A stretch of DNA of 64,000 bases from Planococcus maitriensis (GTDB lineage Bacteria; Bacillota; Bacilli; Bacillales_A; Planococcaceae). The notes beneath the pieces are model-generated. The model had not been told where the DNA came from. It made no database searches and worked only from the letters and a program-made list of their open reading frames with translations. The stretch is from NCBI RefSeq assembly GCF_003289925.1, contig NZ_QLZQ01000005.1, positions 124,001 through 188,000 on the forward strand, given 5' to 3'. A program made the translations under genes and the position numbers. This document shows, one piece after another, positions 1 through 7,326 of the stretch (positions are counted from its first letter, which is position 1; every line of letters begins with the position of its first letter).

Positions 1-509
1 GCGAAAATCATATTATAGCCAGTCCATTGGCTCATCATCAAGCCGATGAAGGGGCCGAATGCTGCGCCAAGCGTTGCGCTCATGCTGAAATAGCCGATGC
101 CTTCGCCTTTGCGCGTGTGGGGAATGACTTGTGCGGCGATTGTTCCGGCAGCGGTGCTTGCGATTCCAAGTGTTGCGCCGTGCAAGAAGCGGTTGAGCAT
201 CAAAAAAGGCAACCCGAGCTGCAGGAAATAAAGTGCGGTCATCCCGACAAATAAGGCGGAACCGAGCACCAATGCGCGTTTTCGGCCGATCATATCGAGC
301 GTGCGGCCGATGACCAAGCGTCCCGCGAGCGCACCCAAGATGAAAATCCCGGTGACAAGACCGGCTTCACTGGTCGAAGCGCCGTATTCTTCGACGGCGT
401 ATAAAGCGATCGTGACGATCAATAAATAGAACACAAGCAATAGCAGGAAATGGACGACGGAAACACCGATAAAGTCCCGCGTCCATAATTTAGGTTTGTT
501 ATGACTCAA
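1..509 (-). CDS. MFS transporter, N-terminal part (runs off the window)
   Basis: The minus strand is open from a TTG start at 507-509 to the left edge, so only about the first 169 residues are present. The start follows GGAG at 8 bases. The translation begins LSHNKPKLWTRDFIGVSVVHF, then has a long hydrophobic helix (LLLLVFYLLIVTIALY), a loop and further helices, with GAAFGPFIG near the window edge, the motif C-like glycine-rich stretch of drug/H+ antiporters in the major facilitator superfamily. It is an inner-membrane transporter, probably of 12 helices; the substrate cannot be told. No promoter was assigned. The gene sits downstream of the diguanylate cyclase, separated by that gene's terminator, so it is probably transcribed on its own. 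Confidence 0.75.
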   Translation of the reverse strand, partial: MSHNKPKLWTRDFIGVSVVHFLLLLVFYLLIVTIALYAVEEYGASTSEAGLVTGIFILGALAGRLVIGRTLDMIGRKRALVLGSALFVGMTALYFLQLGLPFLMLNRFLHGATLGIASTAAGTIAAQVIPHTRKGEGIGYFSMSATLGAAFGPFIGLMMSQWTGYNMIF

Positions 510-620
510 ATGCAAGACTCCTTCGAAAAACATGATGGCAGGATTATATGTAATATATCTTTGTCCTTGTCATTATTAACCGTAGCAGACCCCGGGCAGA
601 CCGTCCAATATATGGCACCT

Positions 621-651
621 GAAAAAGCGCCGCCTCAAGAGGCGGCGCTTT
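621..651 (-). terminator. Intrinsic terminator of the GGDEF gene
   Basis: A perfect 12-bp stem (AAAGCGCCGCCT at 624-635 and AGGCGGCGCTTT at 640-651, loop CAAG) is followed on the minus strand by T5. It lies about 50 bases past the stop of the diguanylate cyclase. Confidence 0.85.
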
Positions 652-697
652 CGGATGATCATTCGCTTCCGATACACAAACAGTCAATAGCTCCATG

Positions 698-2338
698 TCA
701 TCCAGAGGCGATATCCCTGTAAAAGGTTGTCTGGCTTTTGCCATTTTCCTTCGATACATAAAGCGCCGCATCTGCATACGATAACAAGGTATAAAGATTT
801 TCCGCATTGTCGGGGTAGACGGCGATCCCGATGCTGCACCCGAGCTGCACGCGCCCGGCCTCTACGGTGATCGGCTTGCTCAGGCGATCGATCAGCCGCT
901 GCGCCAGTTGCCTTGTCGGCATTTCACCCATGCCTTCGCAAGGGAACAGCAAGACGAACTCATCTCCGCCGATCCGGGAAATGAACGCATCTTCAGGCAG
1001 TTCCGCCATCAGCCGTTCGGCTACTTTCTGAAGCACATGGTCGCCCGCTAAATGTCCAAGGGTATCGTTGGCTTTTTTGAAACCGTCCAGGTCCAAATAG
1101 AAAAAAGCCAATTTTCCTCCCTCGCTGCGTGCCTGCTTCATCATGCGGTCGGCAGCTTCCTCGAGTGCGATGCGGTTCGGCAAACCGGTCAGCGGATCGC
1201 GCTGTGCCAAATCCTGCATGCGTTCCAAATCGGATTCCGTCGTGCCGAGCGTCATGACCAGGCTTTCAAGCGAGCCGGACAGGTCTTCGATTTCACGGAC
1301 GCCGGTGTTTTTCGGCAAGGCCAATTGCCCCCCTTTGCGGAACGCTTTCGCTTTTCTTGATATTTCATTGAGCGGCCGGCTGATGCGGCCGGCCACCAGC
1401 CAGCCGGCGAAGGCGAATAGAACGGCGCTGGCCAAGCCGCTCATCATGATGATGCGGCTCAAGTCGCGTGCGGCGGCGAAGGCCGTTTCTTCCGGTTGGC
1501 GGACCAGTACAATCCATTCAAGTCCCGGATAATCCCAATTGGTGCGGCCGCCGGTAAATCCCGTCAAATAGGAATTGCCGTCCGGCCATTGTTCCAGTAC
1601 CCATCCCGCCCTTTTTCCTTGGGACAGGGTGTAGGAATCGACGGGAAGCGGCTGGCCAAGAAATTGTTCGGGACCGAGGATGACGCGGTGGTCTCCCGGG
1701 CTTAACACAAAGACCTCCAGTTCATTTTCGCTGCGGTTCAGCGGGCGCAAGACAAATTGCATCACCTCTTCCGCCCAATCCCAGCTTAAATGCGCAGCCA
1801 CCACGCCACCGAACGAACCATCGGAGTGGTAAACTGGCACGCTGATATCGACAAATTCGAGCTCATGGCCTCCCGGGTTCGGCAACAGGTCCGCTAGAAG
1901 AAGCGCCTCATGGACATCTCCGACATAATCGGTTTTGCGTGCTTCGGAATAAACCGGCCGCGCGGACAAGTCCATTCCTTCCAGCAGTTCATCCGTTGAA
2001 GCGGTAACCGTCCCGGCTGAATCGGTAATGCCGATCCACGAAAAAGCCGGCACCTGGTCTTGCAGCATTTCGATTTTAGCACGCTTTTCTTCAGTGGACG
2101 TGCCCAGTGCAAGCTCTTCGATTTCCCCGAAGGTCTTGATTTCACTATAACGCCCCCACATATATTGATCCAACCGGTCCTTCATCTGAAACGCCGCGCT
2201 CGACAAGGCATTGCCGCGTTCTTCTTCGAGCCTTTGTGTACTTACTTCGGAGACGAGCATGCTGAGGACGGCAGCAAAAAGCAGGATAAAGACGGCGAAT
2301 ATCAGGCCCCAGTAATTTCTAAGCGATAATGATTTCAT
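698..2338 (-). CDS. Membrane diguanylate cyclase with extracellular sensor domain
   Basis: This 546-residue protein would make cyclic di-GMP from two GTP at the cytoplasmic face. Order: short N-terminus, membrane helix at about residues 8-30, a ~240-residue extracytoplasmic region with Cache-like features, a second helix near 295-317 (MMSGLASAVLFAFAGWLV), a HAMP-like linker, and a C-terminal GGDEF domain (DPLTGLPNR start, intact GGDEF active site). The inhibitory I-site RxxD expected just before GGDEF is absent: the aligned residues read PEDA. No EAL domain. The start chosen is the ATG preceded by GGAAGG at 7 bases, eight codons inside the longest frame. The gene is monocistronic with its own terminator. 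The ligand of the sensor domain is unknown. Confidence 0.9.
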   Translation of the reverse strand: MKSLSLRNYWGLIFAVFILLFAAVLSMLVSEVSTQRLEEERGNALSSAAFQMKDRLDQYMWGRYSEIKTFGEIEELALGTSTEEKRAKIEMLQDQVPAFSWIGITDSAGTVTASTDELLEGMDLSARPVYSEARKTDYVGDVHEALLLADLLPNPGGHELEFVDISVPVYHSDGSFGGVVAAHLSWDWAEEVMQFVLRPLNRSENELEVFVLSPGDHRVILGPEQFLGQPLPVDSYTLSQGKRAGWVLEQWPDGNSYLTGFTGGRTNWDYPGLEWIVLVRQPEETAFAAARDLSRIIMMSGLASAVLFAFAGWLVAGRISRPLNEISRKAKAFRKGGQLALPKNTGVREIEDLSGSLESLVMTLGTTESDLERMQDLAQRDPLTGLPNRIALEEAADRMMKQARSEGGKLAFFYLDLDGFKKANDTLGHLAGDHVLQKVAERLMAELPEDAFISRIGGDEFVLLFPCEGMGEMPTRQLAQRLIDRLSKPITVEAGRVQLGCSIGIAVYPDNAENLYTLLSYADAALYVSKENGKSQTTFYRDIASG

Positions 2339-2638
2339 ATGGATCCCTTCCAAAATAGGCAATTTTCACGAATACATCCAGTATATCAAAAGTCCTGCAT
2401 AAAAAGGGAAAGAAGGCAAAAAGAAACAGGCAGCTTTTGCTGCCTGCTTCTTCGGAGTGTTGGAGAAATTTGTGATTTAAATGAACGGCTAGGAAGCTAA
2501 CTTAATTCTACATTCAAAAATCAATGTTCTCTCTAAGTATTTGGAGAAGCGTTCGCTCGTAACCCCTTCTGCTCAATAATGCTGCGCATTACTTTCGCAA
2601 AGATAATGTCTCTCGTAGGTCGACCTTATCTTTCCTGT
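2339..2638. other. Intergenic stretch with one minus-strand hairpin
   Basis: No gene is supported here. At 2427-2446 an 8-bp stem (CAGGCAGC/GCTGCCTG, TTTT loop) is followed on the minus strand by TTTCTTTTT, so it can end transcripts arriving from the heme monooxygenase gene, although it lies some 310 bases after that stop codon. The upstream promoter of the GGDEF gene should lie between about 2340 and 2420 but no clear boxes were identified. Confidence 0.5.
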
Positions 2639-2716
2639 GGATCAGCGAGACGACCGAGACCCCGCAAGGCGCAAAGCGACTGAGGAGGCTTGGGCGCGAG
2701 CCCACGGAAAGCGAGC
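2639..2716 (-). repeat. R1 intergenic repeat, copy 1
   Basis: Read on the minus strand this stretch contains CGCTTTCCGTGGGCTCGCG, then CTCAGTCGCTTTGCGCC, then GGGGTCTCGGTCGTCTCGC, ending GATCC. The same series of blocks, with substitutions, is found on the plus strand at 15924-16000 (CGCTTTCCGGAGGGCTCGC ... GTCGCTACGCTCC ... GGGTCTCAATTGTCTCGC ... AATCC). The two copies are therefore in opposite orientation. Similar GC-rich elements are common between genes in Bacillales; the function is not known. Confidence 0.65.
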
Positions 2717-2754
2717 GATAAGCTTCGGAAAATACGACTTCTTGCCTGTTTCTA

Positions 2755-3087
2755 TTATTTAGCTGCTTCAATGACCGAAGCAATTTTCGTGATGACAAGT
2801 TCGCTGCCGAGCATCGGCGATTCTTTTTTCTCTTCGCCTTCTGACGGTTCAGGGCGCTTATGAGATTGCTTGAACGCGTCGCTCGTTTTCCATGCTTCAA
2901 AATTCTCCAAGGTTTCCCAGTACATATTGACGTTCAATTCGTCGTATTCTTCCAGGTTTTGCGTAATGGTCACTTCGACTTTATGGAAGCCTTCCATTTC
3001 CTGCAATGCGCCTGGGCGGGTGAAGTTGGGCGCCATTTTTTCAGCAAAGCCCGGTTTCATTTTGATGCGGTTGGTCACGATATACAT
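2755..3087 (-). CDS. Heme-degrading monooxygenase (IsdG/HmoA type)
   Basis: This 110-residue protein belongs to the antibiotic biosynthesis monooxygenase (ABM) fold. The catalytic triad of IsdG-type heme oxygenases can be placed: Asn6 (MYIVTNR), Trp66 (ENFEAW) and His76 (AFKQSHK), the same spacing as N7/W67/H77 in staphylococcal IsdG. Such dimeric enzymes open the heme ring to release iron inside the cell. An acidic Glu-rich linker (PEPSEGEEKK) precedes the last strand. The ATG has AAGGAGA 9 bases upstream. Just upstream on the coding strand lies an 8-bp inverted repeat (3107-3132). No Fur box was seen, so iron control is not shown. Confidence 0.85.
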   Translation of the reverse strand: MYIVTNRIKMKPGFAEKMAPNFTRPGALQEMEGFHKVEVTITQNLEEYDELNVNMYWETLENFEAWKTSDAFKQSHKRPEPSEGEEKKESPMLGSELVITKIASVIEAAK

Positions 3088-3106
3088 AATGTCATGTCTC
3101 CTTTTT

Positions 3107-3132
3107 CAGTGGGATACGAGATACTCCCACTG
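3107..3132 (-). promoter_or_regulatory. Inverted repeat upstream of the heme monooxygenase
   Basis: CAGTGGGA (3107-3114) and TCCCACTG (3125-3132) form a perfect 8-bp dyad with a 10-base centre, about 20-45 bases before the start codon. It could be an operator or a hairpin in the mRNA leader; it does not match Fur, LexA or Zur consensus. Confidence 0.35.
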
Positions 3133-3170
3133 TATCACAGCGCCCCATGCTTTGTCCGCAGCGAGTCGCG

Positions 3171-4400
3171 TTAAGCTTTGGCCGTACCGCGTCTTTTCTC
3201 GCTTTGGTCGATCAATTTCGAGCCCGCCAAATCGCCAGTGACATTGAGCATGGTAGCCCCCATGCCGACGAGTGCGTCAATTGCCGTAAGCAGCGCGACC
3301 GCTTCCATCGGCAACCCGAGCTGGACGAAAACCGTGGCAATCATGACGATGCCGGCGCCTGGAATCCCAGCGGTGCCCACAGTCGCGAGCGTCCCGATCA
3401 AGACGACCATGAACATCTCGGACAGGCTCAACGGGTCCCCGATGATATTGGCGGCAAATATGGCGGAAACCGCGATGCGGATGGCCGCGCCGTCCATATT
3501 GATCGTTGCGCCGAGCGGCAGGCTGAAGCCATACAAGCTTTTCGGGATGCCGAGCCCGCGTGCGGCATTGAGCGTCAACGGCAAGGTGCCGGAGCTGCTT
3601 TGGGTGACGAAAGCCGTCAGCATTGGCGTGCGGGCATGCTTGAAGAAGGTCAGCGGATTGACTTTGAACAAGAGCATCGCGATCGTATAAAGCGCAATCT
3701 GCACTGCGATGGCGATATAAAGCACGGCGACCATGCCGCCAAGCGACACGAGCGTTTCCACTCCTTGCGAGCCGACGGTTTCCGCCATGATGGCGAAAAT
3801 GCCGATCGGCACATACTGGAGGATGGCTTTCAACACGAGCAATGTCGCTTCGTTCAATGCATTGATCGTTTTCATCAGATGAGTGCCGAGTTCACCGAAT
3901 TCAGAAGAGCTTCTCATATAGGAGATGGCGATGCCGAACGCGAACGCCGTGAAAATGATGCCGAGCAAGTTCATTTCACTGAATGCCGCGATGATATTGG
4001 ACGGCACGATGTTCAACAGAACGCTCGTAAAGCCGGGGTTTTCCGGAACATCGAAGGTTTCCGAGCCGTCGAGCTGCATGCCCGACCCTGGCTGGAAGAT
4101 GCTTGCGACCGTTAAGCCGACAATGATGGCGAATGCTGAACTCAATGTATAGAACAGGAAGACTTTACCGCCCATTCGGCCAAGGTCGCCGATTTTCGAT
4201 TGGTTGATCCCGACGATCAAGGTGAAGAAGATGAGCGGCACGATCAGGAAGGTCAAGAGCCGCAAGAGCAAGTCTCCAAGTGGTGCCAAGACGGCCGTAT
4301 CTGGCCCGAAGATCAAGCCGGCAATGACGCCGAGGATGAGCGCCACGGTGATTTTTAAGATAAGCGATACATTTGCATAGGTTTTCCAAAGGGCTTTCAT
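3171..4400 (-). CDS. Dicarboxylate/amino acid:cation symporter (DAACS family)
   Basis: This 409-residue inner-membrane protein has the DAACS (SLC1-like) hallmarks: the serine-rich re-entrant loop HP1 (TQSSSGTLPLTL, near 265-277) and the helix-7 motif NMDG (in GATINMDGAA, near 300), followed by a glycine-rich HP2 (GTAGIPGAGIVM). These proteins take up acidic or neutral amino acids or C4-dicarboxylates with Na+ or H+. NMDGAA instead of the more usual NMDGTA is a small deviation. The ATG is preceded by AAAGGAGG. A promoter TTGACA-17-TATCGT is placed at 4466-4494. The substrate cannot be decided from sequence. Confidence 0.88.
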   Translation of the reverse strand: MKALWKTYANVSLILKITVALILGVIAGLIFGPDTAVLAPLGDLLLRLLTFLIVPLIFFTLIVGINQSKIGDLGRMGGKVFLFYTLSSAFAIIVGLTVASIFQPGSGMQLDGSETFDVPENPGFTSVLLNIVPSNIIAAFSEMNLLGIIFTAFAFGIAISYMRSSSEFGELGTHLMKTINALNEATLLVLKAILQYVPIGIFAIMAETVGSQGVETLVSLGGMVAVLYIAIAVQIALYTIAMLLFKVNPLTFFKHARTPMLTAFVTQSSSGTLPLTLNAARGLGIPKSLYGFSLPLGATINMDGAAIRIAVSAIFAANIIGDPLSLSEMFMVVLIGTLATVGTAGIPGAGIVMIATVFVQLGLPMEAVALLTAIDALVGMGATMLNVTGDLAGSKLIDQSEKRRGTAKA

Positions 4401-4734
4401 AAGCGCCTCCTTTTTTCGATTTATTTTTTAAAAACCATATAAACTTAGTCGGATTTGACTTAATTACGATAGCCCATGCCTTTTGCTTTGTCAAAGAAGC
4501 GGACTCGGCAGGAGAACGGCAACGTGCGCAGCAAACCTACCGGGCACCAGGCAGGCTGCTCTCTGCTTCCGTGACATCCCATGGTTCCAATTATTTTATC
4601 CGATAGTATCCAGGACAGCAATGAAAGCGTGTCTGAAAATTTAAAAAACATTCTATAATTTCCCAAAAACTCGTGATACGATAGAACTACCGAAAGATGA
4701 AGCTGGGAATGAACCGGAAGGCGAGGTTGCCAAA
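4401..4734. other. Divergent intergenic region with minus-strand promoters and a foldable segment
   Basis: No coding gene is supported. On the minus strand there are two promoter-like pairs serving the symporter: TTGACA (4489-4494), 17 bp, TATCGT (4466-4471), and farther up TTGCTG (4616-4621), 17 bp, TAAAAT (4593-4598). Between them 4496-4568 can fold, with GAAGC/GCTTC ends and an inner GCAGC/GCTGC pair. On the plus strand TATAAT-like sequence near 4652 may serve the DUF4181 genes. Confidence 0.45.
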
Positions 4735-5223
4735 ATGGGCGGAACAGGCGGAATGGAGTATTACGAAGCGCAATACGATTGGGTATGGCCGCTGATCGGG
4801 TGTATCGCAGTCACGGGCTTGGCAATCATGGGGGTGAACTGGTTGTGGCGCAAAATCCTGGGAGTCGAGCGCAAGAAGTTCTTCTCCCGCGAAACGAATT
4901 TCGTCAACGACCGCCACGAAAAAGTGGACGCTTATTTCCGCTGGGGCGGGGCGGCTATTTCCATCGCGGCACTTTTCACCTTTCCATCGCATCGCTTTAC
5001 GTTTCTCCCTTTGGCTGCGCTGCTCGCTGTCGCGGGGATGCAAGGGGCCTATAGTGTTTATATGGAAAAAAGACATGCCGAAAATCCGAATGACTATAAA
5101 TACAGTTTGTTGCAATTTTTGACGAGCTCCATCATTATCTGCACATGCACGATCACATTTTTCCCGGAGTTTGCGGAACTCATCCTCGATGAGCTCCGTT
5201 CATTGGCTATTCCTGCGAATTAA
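4735..5223 (+). CDS. DUF4181-family membrane protein (first copy)
   Basis: A 162-residue protein with about four hydrophobic helices (near 18-36, 72-85, 88-100 and 128-148) and the conserved block LRKILGVERKKFFS...NxRHEKVDAYFRWG typical of DUF4181, a Bacillales membrane family with no known role. It is followed 20 bases later by a clear paralogue (next gene), so the pair arose by tandem duplication. The chosen ATG has GGCGAGG about 9 bases upstream; an alternative ATG lies six codons inside (4753). Probably first gene of the plus-strand cluster that runs to 8819. Confidence 0.75.
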   Translation: MGGTGGMEYYEAQYDWVWPLIGCIAVTGLAIMGVNWLWRKILGVERKKFFSRETNFVNDRHEKVDAYFRWGGAAISIAALFTFPSHRFTFLPLAALLAVAGMQGAYSVYMEKRHAENPNDYKYSLLQFLTSSIIICTCTITFFPEFAELILDELRSLAIPAN

Positions 5224-5243
5224 AGAAGCGAAGGAGTGGGGAA

Positions 5244-5711
5244 TTGAATGAGCTAGGCAATTATGGAATGCAAGACGATACCCTTTGGAGAATCGCGGCT
5301 TTCGTTGCCGCCAGCGGGATCTTGATTTTCCTTGTCAATGGGCTATTGCGCAGGATCTTGGGCGTCCGGCGCAAGAAATGGTTTACCCATTCCTCGAATT
5401 ATGTGAACGGCCGCCACCAGCAAGTGGATGCTTATTTCCGTTGGGGCGGGGCCGCTGTTTTAATTGCGGCCTATCTCGCATCTTACGAAGATGGCCCTGT
5501 CCTGCCGTTAGCCGCATTATTGATTGTCGGAGCTTTCCAAGAGCTATACACCGCATATATGGAAAAAAAGCATTCTAAGAATCCGAATGACTATAAGTTT
5601 ACTTTATTGCAGCTGCCGTCTTCACTGGCGATTATTTTTATATGTGCTTATATGGCTTTCCCCGAATTCAGTGAAGTATTTTTCTACAGCTACGATCTCG
5701 GCGCTTCGTAA
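5244..5711 (+). CDS. DUF4181-family membrane protein (second copy)
   Basis: This 155-residue protein is a tandem paralogue of the gene just upstream: both share LLRRILGVRRKKWF-like and VDAYFRWGGAA blocks and the tail MEKKHSKNPNDYK. It starts at TTG with GGAG 8 bases before; the nearby ATG at 5248 is out of frame and meets a stop at once, which supports the TTG. Four membrane helices are likely. No function is known for DUF4181. Confidence 0.75.
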   Translation: MNELGNYGMQDDTLWRIAAFVAASGILIFLVNGLLRRILGVRRKKWFTHSSNYVNGRHQQVDAYFRWGGAAVLIAAYLASYEDGPVLPLAALLIVGAFQELYTAYMEKKHSKNPNDYKFTLLQLPSSLAIIFICAYMAFPEFSEVFFYSYDLGAS

Positions 5712-5726
5712 AAGGAGGAGAGTGGA

Positions 5727-6179
5727 ATGGTTCACCAAGGAAAAGTGCAGCGCTGGCTGCTCGTCATCATGTTATTGGCGGTCAATTTACCGCCGTTGCT
5801 CCTGGGCACATTTCCGGACGGGTTTGCGCTGTATTTTCAACTATTCGTATCGGCGTTGATTGTTCTGGCTTTATTCATCGAAGCGCGCGTCAAGGTCCGC
5901 AACGGCAATATCAGTTACCGTGTCGAGTTGTGGGGTTTGCCGCTTTATTATAAAACGGTATACGCAGAGGACATACGCCGCATCGAGTTCAAGCGCAGCA
6001 ATGGGGCCTCGAAAGTGGCGGTGGTCCGTGTGAAAAAAGGCATCGATTTACGCTTCGCTTTGTTCGGCGACGGATTATTCGAGGATTTATCGCAATTTGC
6101 CGAACACAACAGTCTGGAGCTCCGAAAGTCCAAAGACTACGAAAGCAACGAACGGTTTGGCAGCAACCGGCTTCGGTAA
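5727..6179 (+). CDS. Two-helix membrane protein with PH-like cytoplasmic tail
   Basis: A 150-residue protein: two hydrophobic helices (about 10-28 and 34-51), then a ~90-residue soluble part with alternating strands (VKVRNGNISYRVELWGLPLY ... IRRIEFKR ... VAVVRVKKGIDLRF), resembling bacterial PH-like domains found behind membrane hairpins. No family was recognised with certainty. It has GGAGGAG upstream and follows the DUF4181 pair by 15 bases, so it is probably in the same operon. A parS site lies 20 bases past its stop. Confidence 0.6.
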   Translation: MVHQGKVQRWLLVIMLLAVNLPPLLLGTFPDGFALYFQLFVSALIVLALFIEARVKVRNGNISYRVELWGLPLYYKTVYAEDIRRIEFKRSNGASKVAVVRVKKGIDLRFALFGDGLFEDLSQFAEHNSLELRKSKDYESNERFGSNRLR

Positions 6180-6197
6180 TGGAAGATTTCTGAAAAA

Positions 6198-6213
6198 TGT
6201 TTCACGTGAAACG
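6198..6213. other. parS site (ParB/Spo0J binding)
   Basis: TGTTTCACGTGAAACG matches the ParB consensus TGTTNCACGTGAAACA at 15 of 16 positions, with the full CACGTG core and both TTTCAC/GTGAAA arms. It lies between two genes of the plus-strand cluster. parS sites in Bacillales are concentrated in the origin-proximal part of the chromosome, where ParB loads and recruits condensin. Confidence 0.88.
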
Positions 6214-6232
6214 GTGAAAGGGGCAAGTGGAC

Positions 6233-6766
6233 ATGCAATTGGAGAGTGGGCGCTTGTTGCTGCGCCGTTACCGGGACGAGGATTTTGGATTTCTGTGTTC
6301 TTTAGTGAAGCAACCGGAGGTCATGCGGCATATCGGGGAGGGCAAGGTGAAAAATCGCCAGCAGGCACTGGAATTCCTGTATTGGATCTACCGCATGTAC
6401 CAGGAACATCCGGAGCATGGCTTGTTTTTGCTGGTGCGGAAAGAAGACGGCAAGCGGATCGGCCATGCGGGACTCGTGCCGCAATCGGTGGATGGGCAGG
6501 TGGAACTTGAGGTCGGCTACTGGCTCGCGCCGGAATTCTGGGGCTTTGGCTATGCTGGTGAGGCTGCCAGGTTGCTTTGTGAGCAAGGGTTCACAAAGCA
6601 CGGCCAACGCGCACTCATTTCACTCATTCAACCAAAAAACCAAGCTTCCCGAAAAGTAGCCGAAGCGCTCGGGATGGAATGCGGGGAACCGGTTTTGCGC
6701 AACGGACAATATGTGCTCGTTTACCGGGTGCAGAAGGAGCGATGGCATGCAATTTCCCACACTTGA
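6233..6766 (+). CDS. GNAT family N-acetyltransferase
   Basis: A 177-residue acetyltransferase of the RimJ/RimL-like (Acetyltransf_3) type: N-terminal LESGRLLLRRYRDEDF, central GYWLAPEFWGFGYAGEAARLL carrying the acetyl-CoA pyrophosphate loop (Q/RxxGxG/A variant), and the C-terminal NQASRKVAEALGM block. The ATG at 6233 is preferred because GGGG lies 9 bases upstream; a GTG two codons earlier is too close to it. The 3' end overlaps the next GNAT gene by 20 bases, so the two are translationally linked. The acceptor substrate is unknown. Confidence 0.82.
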   Translation: MQLESGRLLLRRYRDEDFGFLCSLVKQPEVMRHIGEGKVKNRQQALEFLYWIYRMYQEHPEHGLFLLVRKEDGKRIGHAGLVPQSVDGQVELEVGYWLAPEFWGFGYAGEAARLLCEQGFTKHGQRALISLIQPKNQASRKVAEALGMECGEPVLRNGQYVLVYRVQKERWHAISHT

Positions 6767-7304
6767 GACGGAACGCTTAATGCTGACGGAAATTACAGAA
6801 CAGGACACCGACCGTTTTTTTGCGCTCTTGCAGCGTGAAGACGTGACGTATTATTACGGCATGGACCGGTTAATGGAGAAAGAAGAGGCGCTCGAGATGA
6901 TCCGCGCGTTTCGCGTCGTATTCGAGTTCATGCGCGGCATGCGCTGGGGCATCCGCTTGCGCGGCGAGGAAGAATTGATCGGGACGATTGGCTTGAACCA
7001 GCTCCAGCTGCGCTCGAAAAAGACAGAAGTCGGGTATGAGCTGCATCCCGATTATTGGCGACAAGGGCTGATGGAAGAGGCGCTTTCGGCCGTACTGGCC
7101 TATGCGTTCGACGAACTCGGGCTTTACCGTGTAGGCGCCACGACCTATCCGGCCAATACCGGGTCGAACCGATTGTTGAAGAAAATGGGCTTTACGGAAG
7201 AAGGCCGGCTCCGCGGCTACTTGCATCAGCGCGGGGAATCGCACGATGCACTGGTCTTTTCGCTGCTGGCCCCTGAATGGCAAATGCAGCAAAGAGGCAA
7301 TTGA
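6747..7304 (+). CDS. GNAT family N-acetyltransferase (RimJ/RimL-like)
   Basis: A 185-residue acetyltransferase, start ATG with GAAGGAG 8 bases upstream and lying inside the previous gene. It has the family layout: TLETERLMLTEITEQD, then VGYELHPDYWRQGLMEEAL with the acyl-CoA binding motif, and PANTGSNRLLKKMGFTEEGRLRGY, which is typical of ribosomal-protein alanine acetyltransferase relatives (RimJ/YdaF-like). The actual substrate could be a ribosomal protein N-terminus, an antibiotic or a small amine. It is part of the tightly packed gene series 6233-8819. Confidence 0.85.
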   Translation: MQFPTLETERLMLTEITEQDTDRFFALLQREDVTYYYGMDRLMEKEEALEMIRAFRVVFEFMRGMRWGIRLRGEEELIGTIGLNQLQLRSKKTEVGYELHPDYWRQGLMEEALSAVLAYAFDELGLYRVGATTYPANTGSNRLLKKMGFTEEGRLRGYLHQRGESHDALVFSLLAPEWQMQQRGN

Positions 7305-7326
7305 TGACGAGAAGGGGAGCGGCAGG

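Noticed and set aside
3147..4115. 322-codon plus-strand frame opposite the DAACS gene
   Set aside because: Shadow frame: Arg/His/Asp/Gln-rich composition with no hydrophobic core, lying antisense to a clear membrane transporter.
4496..4568. Glycine, lysine or c-di-GMP riboswitch before the symporter
   Set aside because: The conserved core sequences of those classes are not present.
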